From: Alcaligenes faecalis
GTDB lineage: Bacteria; Pseudomonadota; Gammaproteobacteria; Burkholderiales; Burkholderiaceae_B
NCBI RefSeq assembly: GCF_041521385.1
Contig: NZ_CP168006.1
Coordinates: forward strand, 1-64,000
Reading direction: 5' to 3'
DNA length: 64,000 bases
The notes beneath the pieces were generated by a model that was not told the DNA's origin, ran no database searches, and was given only the letters and a program-made list of their open reading frames with translations. The stretch's first letter is position 1. Every line of letters starts with the position of its first letter. Positions 25,285-32,691 of this stretch are shown here, piece by piece. Made by a program: the position numbers and the translations under genes.

Positions 25285-25414
25285 CATTGAGACAAAACGT
25301 CCTACCTCCCAACCGTTGGGCATTGAGACAAAACGTCTCACCTCCCACCCGGTGGGGATTGAGACAGAATGTCTTACCTCCCAACTGTTGGGGATTAAGA
25401 CAAAATGTCCTACC
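25285..25414. repeat. Iteron-like array: 36-bp tandem repeats, 3.6 copies
   Basis: Units begin at 25,285, 25,321, 25,357 and 25,393 (the last cut to 22 bp). Each carries GAGACAAAACGTCTC-type dyad symmetry followed by CTCCC and a second dyad (CCCAACCGTTGGG); differences between units often keep the second dyad intact (CCCACCCGGTGGG, CCCAACTGTTGGG). The array lies between the STY4528-like replication gene and the winged-helix gene. I read it as an origin or an operator array. Because 36 is a multiple of three, coding repeats are possible, but no gene uses it. Confidence 0.75.
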
Positions 25415-25439
25415 GAATGGGTACGAATGAGTCCGGCGG

Positions 25440-27080
25440 TCATGGCAGCTTCCTCATGGTCTGCACCTGCTGACGCAACTGAGCAAAGGCCTCCTCTTTC
25501 GTCATTGGAGGCAGAGTTGTCGTCAGGTTTGTATTGAGAGCTTTGATGTGCTCTTGGACGGCGTCTTGAGCATGTCGATTTTGTTCACGCTGGCTCGCAA
25601 TGCTTTGCGCATATGCCAGTTGCACACGACCGGATTCCAAACCGACGCGCAGCGAATGCAAGTAGCCAGGAGGATTTGCGATGTGCTTGCCTGGATTGCG
25701 CAACTGGCCTTCCAACTCATCAAGCAAACTCTGACGATGCTCTGGCTTGGCAATGGACAGCACCTTGCGCACAGCCTCATGCCATTGCTTGCCAAGCACG
25801 CTGGGCAAAGTGATATCAACCTCGTCGTTTTGAACATTCAAATCATCACGACGACACCCCGCTATCTCGGCCAGTGCTTTAGATTTATCCCCTGCAGACG
25901 CCGTGGTAATAGCGGGTCTTGTAGTTGTTTGAAGAAATATTGTTGTATTGTTGTTTCGCGGTTTGGGCAGCTTAGTTTCGCGTTTTGGGCAAGTTAGTTT
26001 TGCGGTTTGGGCAGCAAGTTTCGCGTTTTGGGCAACAGGGCCAGTTGTGAGATCGCTTGTTTTTGTGAGTTGTCCACAAGCTGCACCAGGACTCACTGAG
26101 GTCTGAGCAAAGAGACGTCCAGGATTCATGCTGGCGGGGTCACGCAACGCGTGCTGGACGGTTGCATTCGCCCGTGCTGCGCCAGCACTATCCAAATCAA
26201 ACAGTGGCCTTTGTGACTGTGTGCCTGCTCCAAATAATTTGCTTGATCGTGATGGCGCAGGCTTCTGCCCATTCACAGGAACAGGTTTGGATACCGATGT
26301 CAGTTTCGGTGCATCAGCAATGGGTGGCTGATCGGTAGACTCAGACTTGAGGGGGAACTGCTCCTGTCCATGTAATAAAGGGCATAAAGCCAGCAGGTTA
26401 ATGCGTATACGATTGCCTGCTTCCTGGAGTAGACCCATCTGTTTCAGGCGATCACGGGCATTGCGTTGTGTTTTGCTGGTCAAGCAGAGGGCGTTACGAA
26501 TAGCCTGCTGAGACAGCGTAAATTCACCCTCGATGCTTCGGCTGTAAGTGAGAACATGACGTTGCTGAATCAGCAGATACGATAGGTACAAGCCAGAGGC
26601 CACATTGCCCGCAATATCCGCCAAGGGCCGGTAGAAGCTCACATAGCGCTTCAGCAATGGTGCGAGCTGCGCCCAGCTTGCTTTCTGATCAACAACCGAG
26701 ATCCCCAGGCAAGAAGCGAGACGATCCAGGTTGATACGGTAATGGAGCTTGGCCGGTCTACCAGCCAGTTTTTCTTGGATCAGCGAATGTTGAACAAGTA
26801 AGAGACGAGCACTCTCCTGCTCTCGGGTACTCAATCCCGTTGCTTGCGTACACTGTTTTGCCGTCAGAAAGAACCAGCCGTCACGATTTTTATAGTGAAC
26901 GGCAGTATGCCGAGCCCAATAGAGCGCGTGCCCCAAAAACAAAGCAGCTTTGAAATTACCCAGCGTTTCAGCCAGGTTTGGGTAGTACTGCACAAACCCT
27001 TGGCTGGTGAGCAACTGCATAGCCTCATCAATTAGAGACGCCGTCGTTGTATCGGTGATTAATGCGGCACCCATAGCCAT
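25440..27080 (-). CDS. STY4528-like ICE/pathogenicity-island replication protein
   Basis: Protein of 546 aa from the ATG at 27080, one base after the upstream stop; an ATG two codons later is an alternative. It has two related winged-helix modules: residues about 35-120 (FKAALFLGHALYWARHTAVH, then FFLTAKQCTQATGLSTREQE) and about 155-240 (GNVASGLYLSYLLIQQRHVL, then TSKTQRNARDRLKQMGLLQE). A disordered Pro/Ser/Gln linker follows, then a C-terminal helical domain (KQWHEAVRKVLSIAKPEHRQ). This fits the STY4528 family of SPI-7-type ICEs, presumed replication initiators. The iteron-like array lies directly downstream of its 3' end. Confidence 0.8.
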   Translation of the reverse strand: MAMGAALITDTTTASLIDEAMQLLTSQGFVQYYPNLAETLGNFKAALFLGHALYWARHTAVHYKNRDGWFFLTAKQCTQATGLSTREQESARLLLVQHSLIQEKLAGRPAKLHYRINLDRLASCLGISVVDQKASWAQLAPLLKRYVSFYRPLADIAGNVASGLYLSYLLIQQRHVLTYSRSIEGEFTLSQQAIRNALCLTSKTQRNARDRLKQMGLLQEAGNRIRINLLALCPLLHGQEQFPLKSESTDQPPIADAPKLTSVSKPVPVNGQKPAPSRSSKLFGAGTQSQRPLFDLDSAGAARANATVQHALRDPASMNPGRLFAQTSVSPGAACGQLTKTSDLTTGPVAQNAKLAAQTAKLTCPKRETKLPKPRNNNTTIFLQTTTRPAITTASAGDKSKALAEIAGCRRDDLNVQNDEVDITLPSVLGKQWHEAVRKVLSIAKPEHRQSLLDELEGQLRNPGKHIANPPGYLHSLRVGLESGRVQLAYAQSIASQREQNRHAQDAVQEHIKALNTNLTTTLPPMTKEEAFAQLRQQVQTMRKLP

Positions 27081-27081
27081 C

Positions 27082-27678
27082 TCATCCGTAGCGCTTGGAA
27101 AGAACGGGTTGTGACGACGATGAGCCTTGTTGTTGATGAACCTCTTCGAGCGAGTTAGCCAATGAAGCGGATGCTTGGAGAATGGCATCCGCGACAACAT
27201 TCAGATGCAAGCGGTATTCCGGTACACGGCCCGGCCCCGACTGTTCACTTAACATGCCCAATGCGATCAAATCTCGTCGGCATGTCCGCTGCTGAGAGGC
27301 AGTAATCCCGGTGACCTGATGACATTGAGTCGCCGATAGGCGAAACACATAATCATCCTCCTGGAACTCCTCGGGCATTGCTTGAGCAACCCGTTCCAGC
27401 ACAGACGAAAGCCATAATCCCGTGATGACATTGCCCGTGATATCGACATATAGGCGATGGAAGCTGATTGGCGTTTGCCCCATCAAATTCAACAGCGCCG
27501 CCTGCGCTAAAAAGTCTTCCCTTGGTGCGTCTTTATGATTCTGGGAGCCATCGGCATGAGAGGACGGTAAGGCCCACCCTCCCTGTGTCTGGCCATCACA
27601 ATCACGTTCTGACGGAGGCAGAGTCGAAGGACGCGGCGCAGTTGTAGAAGTGCTTGGCATAGTCATAATTTCGTCCAT
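27082..27678 (-). CDS. Winged-helix protein paralogous to the STY4528-like modules
   Basis: Protein of 198 aa. After a disordered N-terminus of about 55 residues comes GNVITGLWLSSVLERVAQAM, FRLSATQCHQVTGITASQQR and CRRDLIALGMLSEQ, the same pattern as both modules of the next gene (GNV-x-x-GL-x-LS, then a helix-turn-helix with QR-x-x-R). It is therefore a third copy of the module, as a separate protein. Its stop overlaps the ribosome binding region of the STY4528-like gene by design (TGAGATG), so the two are co-translated. It may form a mixed complex on the origin; this is inference. Confidence 0.65.
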   Translation of the reverse strand: MDEIMTMPSTSTTAPRPSTLPPSERDCDGQTQGGWALPSSHADGSQNHKDAPREDFLAQAALLNLMGQTPISFHRLYVDITGNVITGLWLSSVLERVAQAMPEEFQEDDYVFRLSATQCHQVTGITASQQRTCRRDLIALGMLSEQSGPGRVPEYRLHLNVVADAILQASASLANSLEEVHQQQGSSSSQPVLSKRYG

Positions 27679-27684
27679 GTGGCT

Positions 27685-28290
27685 TTATCCTTGCAGTGGT
27701 GGTGTCGTCGGTTTTATTTCCAAACCAAGCTCATCATCTTCAGCAAACTCGACAATGGTTTGCTGGAGGACACTGATTCGCAGCTCAGGAAACTGTTGGT
27801 GTAAGGCGTAGATTCGGTCTCGGCAGGGTTGCTCAGACATCGATTGCTGAATATCGAACCAGGCTCGATGGATGGCATCACGCACAGCGACTGGAGGCAG
27901 GGCCGTACGGCCGCCAGGCTCCCCTCCCGGCCTGAGCTGTGCGCGCAAGTCCCGGTACTCCTCGTGGGACAGCTTGAAATACGCACACACCATCCGACGC
28001 GAAGCGCCATGAATCACAAAGTATTCGCGTAACTTGGCGTGCTCACGCCGCATATCAAGCAGATGTAGCCCCTTGCTGATGACTTGTTCAGACAGTGAGA
28101 ACCACATTTCCTGCGGAGAGTTGGCCAGATTCGTGATGTCCCGAGTGGTTCGGTAACGCAAATCATCGAGAAACTCGGGTGAGTAGCCCGCACGCAGTAG
28201 AGAGTCCATGTGACCACCATCGATTTGCTCAATAATGTGGGCCAGCAACATGCGCCGTAGAACAGGACATTGAATGGGAATTTTGTTCAT
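27685..28290 (-). CDS. DUF2857 family ICE protein
   Basis: Protein of 201 aa whose ATG overlaps the parB stop (ATGA), with GAGGAG upstream. It begins MNKIPIQCPVLRRMLLAHII. DUF2857 features are visible: YSPEFLDDLRYRTTRDITNL, the helix-turn-helix-like MVCAYFKLSHEEYRDLRAQL, and a C-terminal ELRISVLQQTIVEFAEDDEL. The family lies between parB and the replication genes in PFGI-1/SPI-7-type ICEs and in related elements is linked to transcriptional control of the excision state. A regulatory role here is inferred from family and position. Confidence 0.82.
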   Translation of the reverse strand: MNKIPIQCPVLRRMLLAHIIEQIDGGHMDSLLRAGYSPEFLDDLRYRTTRDITNLANSPQEMWFSLSEQVISKGLHLLDMRREHAKLREYFVIHGASRRMVCAYFKLSHEEYRDLRAQLRPGGEPGGRTALPPVAVRDAIHRAWFDIQQSMSEQPCRDRIYALHQQFPELRISVLQQTIVEFAEDDELGLEIKPTTPPLQG

Positions 28291-30020
28291 GAAATCTCCT
28301 CCGTCACATCCGGCGTGAACAAGGACATAAACCCGCCCAGTTGACGCTCTGGGTAACGAGTCCGAACCCGTTCCATTTCTGAGAGCAGACGTGTGACCAA
28401 CGGCCCCAATTGCTCATGCCGCAATACCAGGCTCACGTTTTGGAGCGAGACATGGTCAAATGCCTCGCCCAGTAACTCCTGTGCTCCTTCCTGAAACTGT
28501 TCCTCGCCCTGCTCCCAAAGCTGTTTCCAAGCAATGGTGAAGCCATCGGCTTCGTGTGGGATGAGCTGCGTAAATCGACGATCAAGCTGACCGGTGAGAC
28601 TGACCAGGATTTTCCACAGGGCTCTGCGGTAAATGACCAATTCTGGTTCCAGCTCAATCCCATCCACATACCCAATACCTTGTGAAGGAAAGTCCAGGTA
28701 AAAGCCAAAGATGTGGTGTGGCTGATCGCTTTTAAAAAGCACATCCGACATGTCGATCAAGCTCTGAAACTCGCCTAACACCGTAAATATCGGCTGTGGA
28801 TCGAACCCTTCCCCCCCTCCGCTCAAGACCACGTTCTGGGAGACCGATGGGGAAGCTGGAAGAAAAGCACCGCCAGAACTATCGGGCTTACTCTTAGGCG
28901 TAGGTACACTGGCCAACATTCGACCGAGTGGAGGCTGAATAGGTGGTTGAATTGCTAGCGGCTTGGGGTCCACTGGCGCCATAGGAGTGGCTTCGATCAG
29001 CCTCAGGGTCTCAACCTCCAGGCGCGGGTTCGCCTCTAGAGCCTGGGCCATGGCCAGCAGTTTCTCAGGGGTCACACCCAAAGTTTCAGCGATGGCTACG
29101 TGGACCTCATCAAGCAACTGCGAGACGTCTAAAACCTGCTGAGCACTCTGATTTGCCGTGACAGATTGTTGACTCATCACAGCGGCGTACTTGTGCAGGA
29201 TTGTCTGCAGCGCAGTTTCAGCGACTGCTTGCTGGCCAAATTTGTCAGCTAGTTTTAGCCACTGTGAGATCTGCGGCTTAATGGTCTGATTCACATCGCG
29301 TGCTTGCAACCAACGACCGATCGGGGCCAGATACTCAACCGCAAAAAGGAAGTTTTGCAGCATGCTCATGCCGAAATTCAGGCCGCTGGCCTGACGCAAC
29401 TCCCGGTTCAATTCCGTGGTTGAAAGCGATTTGCCCGATTCTTTCTCAAAATGCTCCTTAAACGACAGCACTCCCTGGGCTTTCTCCCAGAACGAAATCT
29501 CGCCACGCTGCTCGTTTTCCGCCAGGTGCGCCGCAATGGTCGGCGCGTCCCCTTTCCAGACCTTGACGATGACCGTCAGCCGCGCAAAGCGTTGGTCACC
29601 CTCTTCGTACAGCTCTCTCGCAATACGCAGCCGTGTATTCCCGCCACCGTAGACCATATAACGCGGCTGACCAGGACGTCTGGTAACGCTGATATGGTTC
29701 AGTATCCCATTGGCCCGAATCGACGCCTTGATCTCGTCATAGAGTGGGTTTATTTCGGTACGCGGGTCAAATTCGTACCGATCAATATCAGTGACTGCCA
29801 GATTTGAAACACTCCCATCCACCACATCCATGGGTGTCATCGCACCCATAGCATTCAACGGTGGCGGCGTGCCCATCAGGGAGCGTTTGGCGATGTCTTC
29901 GTAATTCGATTTTTTTGAGGACACGGGACTGGTCTCTCTTAATGTTGAGCTCAACTCAGCGTTCATGCGCAACTGCGCGGCACGCTGACTGGCGGTCAGC
30001 AATTCCGGAGTTTTAGACAT
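28287..30020 (-). CDS. parB: ParB family protein, ICE PFGI-1 class
   Basis: Protein of 577 aa, much longer than chromosomal ParB (about 300 aa), as expected for TIGR03764. The CTPase/ParB-Srx fold starts near residue 75: LAVTDIDRYEFDPRTEINP, then ASIRANGILNHISVT, YMVYGGGNTRLRIARELY (GxxRxxA-like motif) and AAHLAENEQRGEISFWEKAQ. The helix-turn-helix part follows (residues 180-260). A disordered linker and a C-terminal domain of about 170 residues (QSLIDMSDVLFKSDQPHHIF) are specific to this class. It pairs with parA eight bases upstream to partition or stabilise the excised element. Confidence 0.9.
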   Translation of the reverse strand: MSKTPELLTASQRAAQLRMNAELSSTLRETSPVSSKKSNYEDIAKRSLMGTPPPLNAMGAMTPMDVVDGSVSNLAVTDIDRYEFDPRTEINPLYDEIKASIRANGILNHISVTRRPGQPRYMVYGGGNTRLRIARELYEEGDQRFARLTVIVKVWKGDAPTIAAHLAENEQRGEISFWEKAQGVLSFKEHFEKESGKSLSTTELNRELRQASGLNFGMSMLQNFLFAVEYLAPIGRWLQARDVNQTIKPQISQWLKLADKFGQQAVAETALQTILHKYAAVMSQQSVTANQSAQQVLDVSQLLDEVHVAIAETLGVTPEKLLAMAQALEANPRLEVETLRLIEATPMAPVDPKPLAIQPPIQPPLGRMLASVPTPKSKPDSSGGAFLPASPSVSQNVVLSGGGEGFDPQPIFTVLGEFQSLIDMSDVLFKSDQPHHIFGFYLDFPSQGIGYVDGIELEPELVIYRRALWKILVSLTGQLDRRFTQLIPHEADGFTIAWKQLWEQGEEQFQEGAQELLGEAFDHVSLQNVSLVLRHEQLGPLVTRLLSEMERVRTRYPERQLGGFMSLFTPDVTEEIS

Positions 30021-30028
30021 GGCGCGCT

Positions 30029-30973
30029 CTACGAGTTAGTCGTGAGCGGGCTGTCTGGCTCGTCTGACGCGGAGATAGGGACATGCAATGCCGCTAGCGC
30101 GGGAGCTAACTCATTGCGGTGATTGGGAGTGAATTTATTGCTCAGATTGGGGATCAATTCCCACAGCAAACTGTGCATGTGATCGCCCGCTCTGACCGGA
30201 TCAATCCAGTGAGCAGGGACTTGGGCGGTAGCGGCTTTTTTGTAGGCGACCGCTTGGGGAATCTGGGTGGCCAGCACGGTCACACGCCCGCTCATTTCAA
30301 TGAACTGATTGCGGATTAGGCTGGACATGGTGCGACTGTCGACCGTGTTCTCGCTACGGTTAATCACGCACTGGATTGCGGGCACTTTGTAGCCCAGGTT
30401 GGAGGCAGATTCGTGGCGGGCGACCAGTTTGATCGTACCGTCAACAAACTCACGGGCCGACAAAACATCAGGGGCTACAGGAGCGAGAAGCACATCCGCC
30501 GCATTGACGGCGGCGTCTTGTAAGTGGCCCACTGCCCCTTGGGTATCGATGATGCAGACGTCGTACTGAGCACGGATATCCGGGTTACTCAGGGCCATCC
30601 GAATACGTACCAGGCGATCAAGCTGATTGGACAACCAGATTTGAAGGGGGCTGTCGTCACGCTGAGTGTCGGAGCAAACAATATGCAAGAAACCGCCCTG
30701 CACATTCAAACTTGAACGGTCGCCCTCGAATTCGGCAGGTGGAAATTCGACGTGACTAATGCAGTCCGTGGTGAGTGCTCCAGACATCACCATTTGCGTT
30801 AAGCCATAAGGGGCTTGATGGGCAAGTTTGTAATAGCGAGTCAGAGATGGCTGAATATCCGCATCAATTAAAAGAACGCGATATCCGAAATCAGCAAGCA
30901 ATCCACCTAAATTGGCAGTTAATGTGGTTTTGCCAACACCACCTTTAGTGGCAACAGTTGTGAACGTAAGCAT
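30029..30973 (-). CDS. parA: ParA family partition ATPase of the ICE
   Basis: Protein of 314 aa starting MLTFTTVATKGGVGKTTLTA, holding the deviant Walker A (KGGVGKTT) at residues 10-17. Motif A' LLIDADIQPSLTRYY and Walker B CIIDTQGAVGHLQD follow. The C-terminal 40 residues are acidic and disordered. In relatives a dnaB-type helicase gene lies between parA and parB; here only eight bases separate them, so dnaB is missing. parA is the outermost backbone gene at this end, the usual position in the SPI-7/PAPI-1 group, and supports stability of the excised circle. Confidence 0.9.
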   Translation of the reverse strand: MLTFTTVATKGGVGKTTLTANLGGLLADFGYRVLLIDADIQPSLTRYYKLAHQAPYGLTQMVMSGALTTDCISHVEFPPAEFEGDRSSLNVQGGFLHIVCSDTQRDDSPLQIWLSNQLDRLVRIRMALSNPDIRAQYDVCIIDTQGAVGHLQDAAVNAADVLLAPVAPDVLSAREFVDGTIKLVARHESASNLGYKVPAIQCVINRSENTVDSRTMSSLIRNQFIEMSGRVTVLATQIPQAVAYKKAATAQVPAHWIDPVRAGDHMHSLLWELIPNLSNKFTPNHRNELAPALAALHVPISASDEPDSPLTTNS

Positions 30974-30982
30974 TTTAAAAAC

Positions 30983-31002
30983 CTCGTTGAAAAAGCAACG
31001 AG
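30983..31002 (-). promoter_or_regulatory. Terminator-like hairpin overlapping the parA Shine-Dalgarno
   Basis: CTCGTTG pairs with CAACGAG (7 bp) around a 6-base loop and is followed by GTTTTTAAAATG. The second strand supplies the GAGG that would act as ribosome binding site, so the same stem could both end incoming transcription and limit parA translation. Confidence 0.6.
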
Positions 31003-31133
31003 TTTTCTGCTTAAATTACTGTATAAAAAATACTAATAAACAGGTGGACTTAACATAAAGCGACATTATGCGATGTTTATAAAGATCCAGCCTAGCATAT
31101 TCCCAGGCCTCGGACCTTGATCCCTCCCAATGA
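31003..31133. other. ICE-chromosome border region and parA promoter area
   Basis: AT-rich DNA (31,003-31,090) with TATACAG-like -10 candidates on the minus strand gives way to GC-rich chromosome before the SDR stop at 31,134. No tRNA or tRNA 3' end is visible. The attachment site should lie here, but its sequence cannot be set without the other end of the element. Confidence 0.4.
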
Positions 31134-31895
31134 CTACTTGCCGCCTGTTGCGTCCAGGAATGTCCCTGTTACAAAGGACGCCTCAGAGCTGGCTAGCCAT
31201 AAAATAGCACGCGCTACTTCCTCTGCCTGGCCACCACGTCCCATAGGAATGCTGTCCTTTAAGCGGTCTACACGATCTGGTTCGCCACCACTGGCATGCA
31301 TCTCGGTATAAATATGCCCAGGCCGAACGCAATTAACACGAATTCCTTCTCGGGCAACCTCTTTAGCAAAGCCTGTTGTGAAAGTCTCCAATGCCCCCTT
31401 GGAAGCGGCGTAATCCACGTATTCGTTTGGACTGCCAAGCTTGGCTGCGATGGAGGAAACATTGATCACAGAGCCGCCTTGCCCACCATGGCGATAGGCC
31501 ATGCGTTTGGCCGCCTGTTGCGCACAAAGCATGGGACCAATCGTGTTGACTGCAAACGTGCGTTGCATACGCTCGAAGCTAAGATCCTCCAGACGAGACT
31601 GTGTAAACAGCACGCCTGCGTTATTAACTAAAACATCAATTCGGCCAAACCTTTGGTCGACCTGCTCAAAGAGCTGGGTAATCTGCTCTGGGTCCGCACT
31701 ATCTGCCTTGGAAGCAAAAGCTTGACGACCTGCCGCCTCTACTTCAGCGATCACCGCCAAGGCATCAGATTCGCTGGTGACATAGCTAAGAACGACGTTA
31801 TAGCCCTGTTTTGCAGCCAGGCGCGCTGTTGCTGCACCTATCCCTCGGCTCCCGCCGGTAATCAATATGACTGGATAGTCTGACGCCAAACCCAT
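31134..31895 (-). CDS. Short-chain dehydrogenase/reductase
   Basis: Protein of 253 aa; the ATG at 31895 follows GGAGATAGACAA. Classical SDR motifs: TGGSRGIGAATA (cofactor binding), NNAG, and the catalytic Ser-Tyr-Lys as NVSSIAAKLG and YVDYAASKGA. After the glycine motif lies LSYVTSESDALA, lacking an acidic residue at the end of beta-2, so NADP(H) use is plausible. The C-terminus ends FLDATGGK, typical of SDRs of the FabG/glucose dehydrogenase type. The substrate is unknown. It is the first chromosomal gene next to the ICE. Confidence 0.88.
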   Translation of the reverse strand: MGLASDYPVILITGGSRGIGAATARLAAKQGYNVVLSYVTSESDALAVIAEVEAAGRQAFASKADSADPEQITQLFEQVDQRFGRIDVLVNNAGVLFTQSRLEDLSFERMQRTFAVNTIGPMLCAQQAAKRMAYRHGGQGGSVINVSSIAAKLGSPNEYVDYAASKGALETFTTGFAKEVAREGIRVNCVRPGHIYTEMHASGGEPDRVDRLKDSIPMGRGGQAEEVARAILWLASSEASFVTGTFLDATGGK

Positions 31896-32151
31896 TTGTC
31901 TATCTCCAAGGTACCGTTTGAAGGCATCATAAGGTGAAAAACAAAGCCCGGGCCACAAAAATAGTATGAGCCTGCGAGCTCTCGCTTAAGAGTACGTCTC
32001 CACTGCAGCCAAATCCTGGCGCAAGCAAAAAACTCGACAGCTAGCTTCCAAGCACCGAAGCACGGAGCACGGAGCACGGCATTCAGCCTATGCGGCTTTT
32101 ATCGTTATTGTTCGCACCGCGTCAGGGCTGATTGCTCAAGAGAACACCGCC

Positions 32152-32613
32152 TTACAAACTGAGCTTGAAACCCTTATGGCTAGCCGTAAAGCCCAACTGC
32201 TCATAAAACCGATGGGCATCGGTTCTCGCCATATCCGAGGTCAATTGAACAATGCGACATTGGCGTTGACGGCATTGCTCGACCGCCCACTGAATCATCA
32301 AACGGCCTAATCCCGAGCCTCGGGCCGAGCTGGCGATACGGACGGATTCGATTTCTCCGCGCCATGCACCTTGGTGCGACAGGCCCGGCATATAGGTGAT
32401 CTGCAAGGTTCCGACAACGGCGCCGTTGAGCTCTACAACAGCCAAATACTGGTTCGGATCCGCTTCTATCGCCGCAAAAGCATCCAGATAGGATTGAGCC
32501 AGGGGCAGGCTGGTATTTTCACGCTGTTGACCCAGCATATCGTCTGCCAACATGGCCACAATCGCTTCCAGATCCGCTTCCACCGCAGGACGAAAAACAG
32601 GTGTAGACGTCAA
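32152..32613 (-). CDS. GNAT family N-acetyltransferase
   Basis: Protein of 153 aa, full length for a single GNAT domain. Motif A is ESVRIASSARGSGLGRLMIQ, with the acetyl-CoA pyrophosphate loop Arg-Gly-Ser-Gly-Leu-Gly. Motif B follows as LTSDMARTDAHRFYEQLGF. The N-terminal part (RPAVEADLEAIVAMLADD) is the usual first strand-helix. The substrate cannot be read. The arrangement with LQITYMPGLSHQGAWRGEIE resembles small-molecule or aminoalkyl acetyltransferases. It appears monocistronic between the SDR and the recombinase-like gene. Confidence 0.88.
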   Translation of the reverse strand: MTSTPVFRPAVEADLEAIVAMLADDMLGQQRENTSLPLAQSYLDAFAAIEADPNQYLAVVELNGAVVGTLQITYMPGLSHQGAWRGEIESVRIASSARGSGLGRLMIQWAVEQCRQRQCRIVQLTSDMARTDAHRFYEQLGFTASHKGFKLSL

Positions 32614-32691
32614 CTCACACTCCTCAACAAAAATAGACGAAACAGACCAGGAATTATGCCTGCTGGAGCTGCCTGATCGGTGACTAGCCCT

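Larger units (their letters stand above)
1..31050. mobile_element. Integrative and conjugative element of SPI-7/PAPI-1/ICEclc type (partial, one end)
   Basis: The set parA, PFGI-1-class parB, DUF2857, STY4528-like, PFL_4669/DUF1845, DUF3158, ssb, DUF3577, DUF3275 and RadC-like genes, nearly all on the minus strand, is the replication and maintenance half of this ICE family. The conjugation genes, relaxase and a functional integrase are not in the window and should lie to the left. The right end is placed between the parA promoter region (about 31,003) and the chromosomal SDR gene (31,134). No tRNA gene or duplicated att sequence is visible, so this border is approximate. Cargo lies at about 1-7,300 and 17,000-20,450. 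Confidence 0.85.

Noticed and set aside
25285..25414. The tandem array might be a CRISPR array.
   Set aside because: Units are contiguous with no variable spacers, and no cas gene is present.
25221..25430. Plus-strand frame encoding a 12-residue repeat (LRQNVLPPNRWA-like).
   Set aside because: It is produced by the 36-bp repeats. It has no ribosome binding site and overlaps the start of the winged-helix gene on the other strand.
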